From Byssothecium circinans (taxonomy: Eukaryota > Ascomycota > Dothideomycetes > Pleosporales > Massarinaceae): 26,322 bases of DNA. Positions 11,766-21,900 of this stretch are shown one piece after another. The notes below the pieces were generated by a model that was given only the letters and a program-made list of their open reading frames with translations, made no database searches and was not told the origin of the DNA. Numbering within the stretch: the first letter of the stretch is position 1; every line of letters starts with the position of its first letter. A program made the translations under genes and the position numbers. Location of the stretch: contig ML977073.1 of assembly GCA_010015675.1 (NCBI GenBank), forward strand, positions 1 through 26,322, given 5' to 3'.

Positions 11766-13381
11766 ATGTTTCGCACTACAAGCCTTACCTTCCTGGGATC
11801 GCTGCTTCTCGTCGTTTTCCGTGCCTTGATATTATTCCTCCATTATGTCCGGTACGAGCGAATGCGCAGGACGCTCAACTGCCCACCATTGAGGAAGTAC
11901 CCAGGATGGGACATGATCTACGGGCTGGACTTTGTCTACGCAAATCTCAAAGCATTGAAGTCCCACCGCTTCCTCGAGTTCCAAAAGGAGACCTATTTAA
12001 CCAAAGTCTGGACTGCTAACTTTCTCGGCAATCGCATGATTTACAGTTCCGAGGCCGAGAACATGAAAGCGCTGTCGACGACGCAAAGGGAATGCTTTGC
12101 TATTGAGCCAGTTCGGGTAGCCAATGGTGCGATAACGCCGTTCACTGGGAGAGGTGTGAGTTCGAGTGACGGAGAGAAGTGGCACGAGTCTAGAAAACTG
12201 GTGAAGCCGTACTTTGAGCGTGCGGCCTTCACCAACATTGACAGGCTTGGCACCCACACGGACAGATTGATTTCGAAGATTCCGGTCGATGGTTCGACGG
12301 TTGACATGCAGCCTCTGTGCCAAAGATGGGTATGTGAAGACCTAAAGTCTTCTCACCTGCAAAACTGACCTTAGAGCCCAGTTCCTAGACACGTCTACTG
12401 AGTTCCTGTTTGGGGAGACGGTGAATTCGTTAGAGGATGCCGAAAGAGACTGGCCTCACCGAGACATGATCAAAATCATGGAAGGCCTACGCCTCCGCCT
12501 ACAGCTCAGCTCTTTCTTATTCCTCCACCGAGATCAGGATTGGCTGGAGGCTTGCAGACGAATACACAACTTTCTCGACGGTCATATCGATAAGGCATAC
12601 CAGCAGCTACGTGAAACGAAGCATGGAAAACCAGCTCATTATGCAGACGGTCGGGCTCGAAACGACTTCCTTTGGACCATTGCTAGCCAAGTCCCTGATC
12701 GGTTGGAATTGCGCACGCAATTGACTGGTGTTTGGATTCCGTCCAACGAGACGACGTCAATATTCGTAAGCAATACGCTGTTTGCGCTAGCAAGATATCC
12801 AAATGTCGTGAGAAAATTGCGGCAAGAGATCCTGGACTACGGAGACCAGCCGCTTACCTTCACGGGTTTGCGAAGCTTGAAATACCTTCGTTGGATACTT
12901 AACGAAAGTAATATTCTAGCCCTATAGACCGACTTCCTATAGACTGTACTGACACTTGCCAGGTCATCGCCTGTATCCTGTAAGCCTCCAGACCGTCCGC
13001 GCTTGCGTGAAAGACACCACGCTGCCGAAGGGCGGCGGCTCTGACGGGAAGGCGCCAGTATTTTGCGCTAAGGGGGATATCGTGCACTGCAATAGGTACC
13101 TAATGCATCGCGATCACGACGTGTGGGGCGATGATGCTGAAGAATTCCGTCCCGAGAGGTGGGAAACAGCCAGGCCAATATGGAACTTCGTGCCATTTGG
13201 AGGAGGGCCAAGAATCTGTCCAGCTCAAGCTATGGTGGATACGGAGTGCAGTTATGTTATTTTCAGATTGTTCAAGAAGTTCAAGGGGATTGAGGCAAGG
13301 GACAGTGAGCCATATACCGCCGTGATGCGGGTTGGACCATCGAATAAACACGGGTGTAAGGTTGCGTTCAGTGTAGCATAA
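11766..13381 (+). CDS. Cytochrome P450, CYP52/alkane-hydroxylase-like
   Basis: Second cluster P450, resembling fungal CYP52-type terminal/omega hydroxylases, which suggests oxidation of an alkyl chain end. The model joins 11766-12329, 12382-12907 and 12963-13381 (1509 nt, 502 aa). Intron 1 is 52 nt (GTATGT...CCCAG, phase 0). Intron 2 is 55 nt (GTAATA...GCCAG) and splits the serine codon of the K-helix ESHR. An N-terminal membrane helix spans about residues 8-27. Family blocks seen are [52 protein letters not shown] and haem loop [11 protein letters not shown] with cysteine about 449. Oddities: the I-helix reads IPSNETTS, so the usual AG before the acid-threonine pair is absent, and the haem loop has CPA where CPG is common. 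It is divergent from the first P450 and convergent with the dehydrogenase. Confidence 0.9.
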
Positions 13382-13490
13382 AGGGTTACCATTTTGAGAC
13401 GAAAAATTGATGATCCGTTTACTTTCATGGAGTTCCTCTCGAACAATGATCCAGCCAGATACAGAGCTCATGTCGCATCCCCGACGCCAT

Positions 13491-14515
13491 TCATGGTTCA
13501 ACGCCCTTCGCTAAGGCCTTCTCCCAGACACCGATTGTGAATTCCCAGATCTTTTCACCCCAGCCATCCTCCCGGTATTGAACAAGTACCTGGTTGTCGG
13601 GTACAACGTCGTTGAGGTGGTTGACGCGCCACGAACCAGGGACGAATTTGTCGTTCGTTAGCTCGTATGCATGCCTCTCGCCGGATTCTTTTGCTGCCAT
13701 GCCAAAATACTTTATGATCCACCCTGACACAATTTGGACAAATGAGATGAAAGCCCACCATGCCAATCCGTTCGATTTCGAGGGGTAAGCAGTGCGAGGG
13801 GTATCTGTCGACACGAACCCCGGGGTGACATGGAGGAAGGTAATATGCTTCTGACTGTCGTTGGAGGCGAGATAATCGAAAGCCAGGCTCGTGCATATAG
13901 TGGTATGGTTGACGACTGCAGGAATTCCCCAGTGTCTCTCAAGCCCAATATCCTCTTCATCGATCTTCTTTTCCTTGGTACCATTGAGGATAGAGAGAAC
14001 ACGCGGCTGAGAAGACCTGTGAAGGAGAGGCAGCAAATTCGAGATGAGCCGCAGACGAGCGTAATATGAAACCGCGAAGCAAGACTCGAGGCCCTCTTCC
14101 GTGTCTATCCTCTCTGTGAGCCATGCGCTAGAGATGGAGACAGGTGACAACACTCACAGACTGCGCCCTGGAATGGCATTCCACCAGGGCTTACGCAAAT
14201 AATGTCTACTTTCTCAGCAGCTCCCCGAATGATATTGCATGCGTTGTCGATTCCCGAGATGAGGGCAATTTGTGTCTCAACAAACACAATGTCGTTTGTA
14301 GGGCCGATCCTCTCCAACTCATCGAGCTTGTCTTGGTAACGATGGGGGTCGCGTCCTAGGATGTAGAAGGTTGATGAACGCAACAAGCCGACCATCTCTC
14401 TCAAGGTCGCAGCACCGATCCCCGCAGTGGCTCCAGCAAACACGCACACAAGGCCGCGATGGTCTTGTGCAGCGTAGCCTGCGTTGCTTTTGCGGATATC
14501 AGAGATTTCGACCAT
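13491..14515 (-). CDS. Short-chain dehydrogenase/reductase (SDR)
   Basis: NAD(P)-dependent oxidoreductase, a candidate tailoring enzyme for ketone/alcohol interconversion. The model joins 14162-14515 and 13491-14111 on the minus strand (975 nt, 324 aa). The Rossmann glycine motif GATAGIG is at residues 28-34 after a hydrophobic strand. The position of the usual NAG motif reads CVSPGGM. The catalytic tyrosine region is VSYYARLRLISNLLPLL, where arginine takes the place of the usual lysine, as seen in a fungal SDR subfamily. The C-terminal part contains PGFVSTDTPR and a hydrophobic segment near the C-terminus. The intron (14112-14161, 50 nt) is uncertain. The consensus GTGAGT donor at 14157 cannot give an open frame, so the weak GTCTGT donor with the second of two AGs is used. 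Its 3' end faces the second P450 across about 110 bp. Confidence 0.82.
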
Positions 14516-15071
14516 GACGGCAGTCGGCCAGAGAGCGGATTCGCAAAGTGGGTGCTAGGCGCCAAAGTGTTGGCTGTTTGCTATGTATCTGTAAGATGCT
14601 GGCCTAGCGTCACGAGGGCCTGAAACACGGCAGGTGCACGTGACACGCCGTTGCCTCATCCATGTCAGGTTGCTACCTGCCCTACCCTGACCCTGGGGTG
14701 AAGCTGCTCGAGCCCAACAAATTCAGTGTGAGGGGTGGTGTCAGGGAGCAAATGAATCTTCGCCGGCTAAACGAACACCTTGTGCGGCAGTGCTTTTGTT
14801 GGGATCAATCATAGACGAGCGGTGTGGTGTAACGTCAGGGAACTATTCTTGACGGTGCAAATAGCAGCACAAAGGATGGAAACTCATTGCATTTTATGGG
14901 AAGCGACAAAACACGCGCTTTGACGAAATACACGGACATGAAATCCCTCATATGGCGTCATCGTGTAAACTCTGATTCGGGGGCGCTCATTGATCATTCG
15001 TGTTACTCTCAGTCGGGTCCTCTACTATCGGGCGGTGCACGAATAATTCCCAACACAGCATTGTCAATGTT
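14516..15071. promoter_or_regulatory. Intergenic region upstream of the SDR gene
   Basis: About 560 bp lies between the SDR start and the 3' end of the rhodopsin-like gene, both on the minus strand. It should contain the SDR promoter and the upstream gene's terminator. I see no coding signal and no clear regulatory motif. Confidence 0.4.
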
Positions 15072-16361
15072 TCACTGACCGGGACCCCTGCTAGCCTGGG
15101 ACCCAATCAGTCGAAGTTCAATATCCGACTCATTGACAACCTGTGACTTGTTCTCCGCTGAAGTTGGCGGTCTTTGCCGTATCCCATTCCCGTCGCATCC
15201 TCGAGGCGGACTATGTTGGCTACTGTTGGATCCACTTAATCGGAGCGACCTTGCAACGGCGCTGCGAATTTTCGAGAATTGCAGAGACGCTGCCGAGCCT
15301 ATGCGTAGCATGGCTGGGACCGATGTTCCAACTAGTGCGACGGTTGGCTCAACTTGTGTCGGTATCTAGAACATCTTTCCGTACTGGTTGTACTGCGGTG
15401 GGATGTAATATGACGCTTGATATTCGAACCCTACGGTATATTAGTCGGGAGACGTAACACAGGAGCCACGTTTTACACATGCACTTACAATGGGGATCAG
15501 TCGAGGAAAAATCTTCGGACTGTTGGATAAAGATGGCGAGTTTGTAGGCTGCGGCAATTGGTGCGCTGGAGCACCCGTTAGCGGTGTATCAACCAAACTG
15601 GTTCGCATCCGGAGTACCTACCAAGCTCCAAGTATGAAGATGACACTTGCGGAGATGCGCCTTTTTACAGGAATATGAAGGCCCCATACGATGACTATCG
15701 GAAACACAAGCAAAATGATGTCGAAAGCCAGGCTGACACTGTACAGAGCCTCCGTTGCATTGATGTAAAGCATTGTACAAGAGGTATATCGCTTCAATGG
15801 TTCCCACGCATCCTGGATCGGATGACATGAAAAGCCCGGAAGGATTTCGAAGATAACAATGTAAATGCCCTGGAGCATCACGAGTGCCCAGATGGTCAGC
15901 CTGTACTTGTTGTCGGCCTTTGCGAAGAGTCGATGGTAGAATAACAGAATGGATATTCTGATTGATGCCGACATTGCCGGATACATCCATGCAGCGACGA
16001 ATACTCCCTTGAAGAAGACAATGAACTCGCCATAGGTTATGTCACCGATGGGTTTACCAATCCCGGAGTGGAAGTTGAAGTACGCAGCCATCGCCGTCCA
16101 GCCAATGTAGAATAGCTAGAGCACTTTAGGACACATTCCACGTGTTGAGGGTATGCACCTTACCAAAGCCAGGACGATTGCATAGTCATCGGCTCCCGCG
16201 CTTCTTGAAGCGAACCTTTGGCCTAGCCGAGCGAGAACCGTAAGAGATGCGAAGACGCCGGAGACAATGATGGCAATAGCCACCGAATCGTCCCTATGCG
16301 TGTCGTTTATTTCCAGTGGCGGAGGAATGAGCTGGTCAAAAGGCGTGGTGGTGTAGGACAT
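15072..16361 (-). CDS. Rhodopsin-like integral membrane protein (SAT5/PTH11-type fungal family)
   Basis: Seven-helix membrane protein of the fungal 'rhodopsin domain' family, often found in secondary-metabolite clusters with no firm biochemical role. The model on the minus strand is 16164-16361, 15622-16115, 15489-15565 and a less certain last exon of about 15072-15352, giving about 349 aa. Intron 1 (48 nt, GTAAGG...TCTAG) and intron 2 (56 nt, GTAGGT...TCCAG with CTAAC) are well supported. Exon 1 gives a first helix and the family's RF..R.AGADDYAI block. Exon 2 gives several helices, including the family's CHPIQDAW segment and TEALYSVSLAFDIILLVFPI. Exon 3 starts after FILGA. The last exon opens with EPTVALVGTSVPAML and ends in a polar tail with ESDIEL. 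The 136-nt interval before it is unusually long, and the tryptophan normally near this point is missing, so the gene may be partly degraded. Confidence 0.78.
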
Positions 16362-17400
16362 GATGATTTGCCCGAGTGCCCTATAGGAAGGAAATAATTG
16401 TGTTTTTGAGGCTGCGGAGCAAGTGAGACGGGAGATTCAATAAACGTAAATTCGTTTGAACGGACCGTAATCCTGAAGCACGTGGATCGTACCGGCCAGC
16501 GGGCCGCAATAATGCGCAAGTATGGATCTCTGGATCAATAGATTGTGCAAGATACTGTTGGCTTTTCGGAATCCGAATCTGTTCGCTCCCTTTTTCACAA
16601 GCTCCCTGACCGTCATTCCCGTCCTCGTACTACCCGAGAATATAACGGTTACAGGAATCCGAGGACATCGCACCCTTCCGAGACTAGAGCCCGCCGGCGC
16701 TCAGGTGCATGTGTGGTGTGGTAGGCGCTACGTTCCACAACTGTGCCTCCCCTCTTTCAACGGACCAATCTGGTAAGAATGGCTAAAAGACCCCTCATTT
16801 CTCCCTTTCTACGGAGTCCGAGTCTCCACCCAATCGCGTCCACACGCTGATGAGGGCAAATAGTACAAAATTCAGTCTGCGAAAATCCTCCCTAGCCTTT
16901 CGGGAGACACCTATGTCACTAGTTGCTTGGTCGGATCAACGCGCAAAGTATTGGACCCCAAAACATGGCTTATCGTAACTTGGCCCCTGCAGCAAGAACA
17001 AAAAGACGTCAAATAAAATGACTACAAGGATCACACCGCCGGAGTCTTCCCAACCGCGTCTCCTGTGATAGACGCGCTTGATGTTAGATACATGAGCATC
17101 AATCAGGGTTCCCTCTTTTCAGACCTGCATTCGAGGCTGTACATCCAGACCTGGGGCGGGTTTCAATATCAACGAGTGCAGGTAAGACTGTCGGGATGAG
17201 AGGACAAGGTAATCATTCCTTGGGGTCTACCTTTGGCCTCCGGTGTGCCTCCGGAGCCCAAAATGTCTCTGTAACTTGCAAGGTATCTTTGGAAGTTCGT
17301 CGAAGTTGATAGCACTGGTGTTTGCCTCTTCATAAACTGCAAATTTCGAATCCTGCACCGTGCAGTTCGCCGTTGTTGTCAGTCAATTGATCTCCTCAAA
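16362..17400. promoter_or_regulatory. Divergent intergenic region between the rhodopsin-like and acyltransferase genes
   Basis: About 1.04 kb lies between two divergent start codons and must carry both promoters. Short open frames are present (for example 16522-16776 on the plus strand), but none has recognisable domain content or intron logic. I see no repeat or clear binding-site cluster. Confidence 0.45.
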
Positions 17401-18728
17401 ATGTCGTTTAAGACCATTGGTGCTGAAAGCTTCTACAGTCTGAACCTCTTGGGCTGGCACGGGCAACACATACTGCGCTTTCTGAACACCTCTTTTCACC
17501 CACTTTTCTACTTTACGGTTCAAGTTGTGATCATCAGCTTCGCGATTGGATTCGTTCCTCCACGCTCCAACCGCCGGCTCCTCCTATTGCCTCTGGTCGT
17601 ATTCTGCTCTTATGCAATTATCAATAGTGCCAGCGAGCACCTACGACTCTTCTGGGTGTGTCCACTTTCCGGTTTCGCCAATGGCGTCGTTCTCCAATAC
17701 CTTGATCTGGGCCTTCTCAGCCACTGGGGTTTTGACACGAAGTCGGCGATTATTCTTGCACAGAAACAGAACGGGGAAACACTAGCACACAACCGAATTT
17801 CGACTGTGATTCAACGATTTTACTTCGGGTTCCTCAGTACTTTCTCTTTCAGGAAGGTCAATACACCGTACGAGGTCAAAAATACCCCTCAATTTCGGGA
17901 TAAGAGAGCCCCATCGAAGCCAAGGTTCCTTCTACAACATGTTACCATGGTGCTCATCTGTATCCTCGCCGTAGATGTTTCCTCCCAACTGCCACCTGCG
18001 CCAAATCCGGCCGAGCTGTTCGCCGCCCAACGGGTTCATTTCCTGTCCCGACTTGGCGAGGTCTCTGGAGAAGAGATAGCCGTAAGAATCATGGGGTCAG
18101 TACTCTACTGGTGCAACCTATTCGCAATTTTGCAAGGGCTCTTTAGCTTTGCAGCACTCTTGGCTGTGAGCTTCGGTCTGAGCGACGTCAGAAGTTGGAG
18201 ACCGCTTTTTGGATCGCTGCGTGATGCAACGAGCCTGAGATATTTCTGGGGGTAGGTTCCTTAACATCCTTTCCAAATCATGGCACCGCTGACATGTCCC
18301 TGTCCAGCAAATTCTGGCACCAGTCACTGCGCGATGCTCTTTACAAACCGGGGTCATTCCTGACCCATAAAGTTCTCCATCTGCCACCGGGGATCCTGGC
18401 CCGATATACAAAACTTTTCCTTGCGTTCCTCATCTCCGGCTTGATGCATGCTTTCGCCGAGGTTGCGACGGGTCTTGCTTTGCACCATGGCGGCTCGGTG
18501 CGTTTCTTTTGCACACAGGCTGTGGGGATCATGATGGAGGATATTGTTATAGCAGTATTTTTAGATCGCAGCTTGACACGGGGATGCGTCTCTTCCGTTG
18601 GTATTTTGGGTTATGTATGGGTTGGGTGTTTTCTAGCATGGTCTACTCCAGCTTGGTTCTATCCCGATGCACTTAGAGGTCCTAAGTCTCCTTTCTTGCC
18701 ATTTAGTCTTGTCAGACTAGTAACGTAA
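17401..18728 (+). CDS. Wax-synthase-like MBOAT acyltransferase
   Basis: Polytopic membrane acyltransferase of the wax-synthase domain family. Fungal clusters use this family to acetylate or acylate hydroxyl groups of terpenoids and polyketides. The model joins 17401-18251 and 18308-18728 (1272 nt, 423 aa). The single 56-nt intron (GTAGGT...TCCAG) splits a glycine codon inside the signature RYFWGKFWHQSLR. The sequence shows multiple hydrophobic helices, the RPLFGSLRDATSLRYFW block and a conserved histidine in FLISGLMHAFAE (about residue 331), which is the presumed catalytic residue by family analogy. It is the right-most gene that fits the cluster. Its last two codons and stop fall inside a 16-bp repeat that recurs at 26179, so the extreme C-terminus may have been replaced by repeat sequence. 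Donor and acceptor substrates are unknown. Confidence 0.88.
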
Positions 18729-18737
18729 AGCACCACT
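18722..18737 (+). repeat. Short dispersed repeat, left copy
   Basis: A 16-bp sequence, AACGTAAAGCACCACT, is identical to 26179-26194. In both places it is preceded by TAGT and followed by units of the AAAC(T/C)NCGC type. It contains the stop codon of the acyltransferase gene (18726-18728). The two copies bracket the RdRP-helicase/kinase block. Confidence 0.85.
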
Positions 18738-18880
18738 AAACTGCGCAAACTGCGCAAACTACTAAACTATGTAAACTACCAAACTACGTAAACTACTAAA
18801 CTGCGTAAACTATCGAACTACGCAAACTTCGCAAACTTCGCAAACTTCGCAAACTTCGCAAACTTCTAAACTATGTAAAA
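18738..18880. repeat. 8-9 bp minisatellite, unit about AAACTNCGC
   Basis: About sixteen head-to-tail units of 8 or 9 bp begin AAACT and end in variants such as GCGC, ACGT, ACT or TCGC. Four near-perfect AAACTTCGC units sit toward the right. The array lies between the convergent 3' ends of the acyltransferase and helicase reading frames. It is followed by about 80 bp of TA-rich sequence (18881-18960). A shorter, GC-richer version (AAACCGCG units) follows the repeat copy at 26179. Confidence 0.85.
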
Positions 18881-18968
18881 TTACTTAATACTAAATTAAT
18901 AATAGTTATAGTTATTACAGTAAATTTATAGCAGCTAGGAGGTTAGTTAGTTGTACTGCTCCCCTAAA

Positions 18969-21900
18969 TCACTCTTCTATAAGGGTTCCCTTTCTATCCT
19001 CACCCTTCTTTAGAGCTGGTAACTCTACTACATTGCACCGTTTAACTAGTCTCCTCCAGACCAGCCTGCTCTGGTCCACATTCACATTCATACCAAGCCC
19101 TACACCTGTCAGCGTATTCTTATTCCCGATCAACACAACTCCGGCCCTCGCTCTTGTCATGACCACATTCAACCGTCGCATATCAGTCAGGAAGCCCAAA
19201 TCGCCATAGGCGTTACATCGAACAGTGACGAACACAATGATGTCCGCTTCACGACCCTGGAAACCGTCGATGGAAATGACTTCGATGCTAGGAATTGCGG
19301 TTGCGAGAAGAGTCTTTTGGCGTGTGTAGGGTGTCAATATGGCGATAGACGGGGCTGTACCAGAGCCTGTCGGGGCCACAGTTGCATTGGTGGTAGAGGG
19401 TGATGTCGTGAGAAGCTGGATAACTCGTTTACAGGCTTCGCCTTGGCCGATGTTCGATTTTGATTGGTGGCCTAGGTCTTCAGATGCAGCGCACTCGATC
19501 CAAACCATTCGATTCTTCTCAGGCCAAGGAAAGAGCGATGGAAGTAGAGGGCGGGCGTGGTCGGCTACGGCAGTATCCAGTTTGTTGTCGTAGAACTCGG
19601 AAGAGCTGAAATCGCAGATGGAGCGATGCATGCGATACTGCGTGTCGAGCATAACTTTCGCAATGCCTTCTCTCGGTGGTAACCTGTAGTGGCGTTCAAA
19701 GAGCGAGACATCATAGCCGGTCAGCACGGCATTTTGCTGGACTGTGGCGCGGAGCTGGACGTGATCTCCAACCAGTATCGCACGCGAACATCCTTTTACG
19801 AGAGGAACAAGGGTAGCGGGCTCCGTAAGCTGGGAGGCTTCGTCTACAATGACGACATCAAAGTTCTCACTGCGAAGCAAGCCTAACGCAGCGCCGATGC
19901 AAGTTGTGAAGACAAGACGGGCGTCTTTGATGCGTTTTTGCGCTTTGCGGCGGGCTGGGAGGTTTGCACTGAGATCTTTGCCCAGCATGGCATCACACGT
20001 GTACGCACGTATATCCTGGGCGACTTTGGAAAGCTCATCGTGATATTAGCAAGAATAACTACCTAGCATGAGATGATGATGCTTACCTGCGTTGACACCC
20101 TAACCGGGACGATCCCACTCTTCTTCGCGTCCGAGCTGCTAACAAACCTTCTCAGTAGGTTGTCTACTGCATTGTGCGTTGGTGCAGTGACAAGGAACCT
20201 TGAATGGGGCAGTCCTTTCAACAATTGGGTCATGGTCGCAACGATCGTATGGGTCTTCCCTGTTCCTGGGGGACCCCAAATGAACGTCAATGATTGTTTC
20301 ACCGAAGCCATCAACGCGGCATTCTGGCTTCCATTCAGCGATGGAACGAGAGTCAAGGGTAGCTCAACGCCGGACAATGTTATCTGGTTCGCCGGAGGTA
20401 GACCCAGAAGCATTGCATAGATCCTGCAACAAGCTTCGCGCTCTGTGTAGAAAGTAGTCACGGCATCGAGTGACGTTTTGCTAGTGACAAAAGACCCGCA
20501 CTGTACAATGCTCCACGCGCACTGGTCAAGGTATGACGGTGGATGATGGAGGCAACGAAACGTAGCTTCGCCCAGTTCAGCGGACAACACGACAGCATCC
20601 ATAGAGAAGAGCCTCGCGATAAGAGCATTCTGAGGTGGATTGGACGCTGTGAGCCGAACATGGTCGCCCACTTTAAGCACCCCACTTAGGGAAGAATCCA
20701 CGCGGAGCACACTCTTAACCACCGTGTAAGCGTCTCTATAACCGTCCATACAAAGCTCGAGGGATTCTTGCACTTGCTTACGACTGCTGGACGCTTCATC
20801 TATATGATCAAGCGCGATGCCGAATAAAGACGAGGTGAACTGTCGAATCGCGATTGGACATTGAACGAGAAGTCGCGAGCTTTCAGGCTCTAAGATCCCC
20901 AGAAGTAGGTCCAGCGCAGTTTCGGTGGAGCGGACCGTAATCGAAATGAGCTCGACCAGCTCGGCAAAGTCTTGCAACGAAATACGTTTCAAATCCTGTA
21001 ATAGGAGCATTATCGGATGCCGAATAAAGCTGCCCATCTCCTCTGACAAAAGAACAAGACGTTGCAGGAGCGTAGGTGCCAGATTAACAAGAGTGTCCTC
21101 CAGCACCGTTTTGTGAGTCTTCCACGTTTGAGATTGCATGTACGTGGGGATGAGGTATACCGCGTCTACTAGGTACTCCAGTAGGGTTGATGCTACAAGA
21201 CTCCGGTCTAGCGAACAGGACGAGCTCGCCTCCAGAACAAGAACGTGAGAGAACGTGTCCCGGAGCATCCTTTTCTCGTCGTGATCATTGAGCAAGTCAA
21301 GAATGGTCCGTAGCTCCGACACTGAGTCGACAAATCGGAGGTGAGACAGATTTTTATCGCGGACCACTGCCACTACTACCTCCGAGTAGTCCGTCCAGAT
21401 CATGGAATTCAGCTTGGGGATGTTGTAGTTCTTATAGAGCTTCTCGAACAGCGGTAGAACCTCATCGGTGTCGATGTAGTTTAACCACTCGTCAAGGACG
21501 CGCAAGGAGTTTAGGTCTCGGTTGCTGATTACGTAGACTTCCTATAGTCCATCAGCATTACCGCAATCGACAGCACGGTCGTCACAGGGAGCGCCGACTT
21601 ACCGCGCCTAACACACCATTCTGCTGTACCCTGCCAATATGCTGCTGAATATCTCGACTGACTTTGTCCAAAGCAATGCTAGCTTTGCAGTCAAAATTGG
21701 TACCTTCTTGAACAGTCTGTTGCCTTGTTCGGCGTCTATCGCCTCTGTTCTTCTCACTTCGGTAAAGTGAATCGTCACCTTGTGGTCGACGCAAGAAGAT
21801 CCACGTGTTGCCTCGCTGGCGCTCGTACAGCTGAAAGACATGTTCATCGCAGAACAGCCTGTAATTGACCTTGGTCGGTAGCACCTTGTAATTCGGCGAG

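Noticed and set aside
16522..16776. Possible small gene between the rhodopsin-like and acyltransferase genes
   Set aside because: No recognisable domain, no supported introns, and it sits in a divergent promoter region.
18969..21541. Helicase as a separate gene starting at an internal ATG
   Set aside because: It would begin inside the conserved helicase frame at a late methionine, leaving only a 61-nt intron-like gap with perfect splice ends as its promoter. Kept as the alternative to test.
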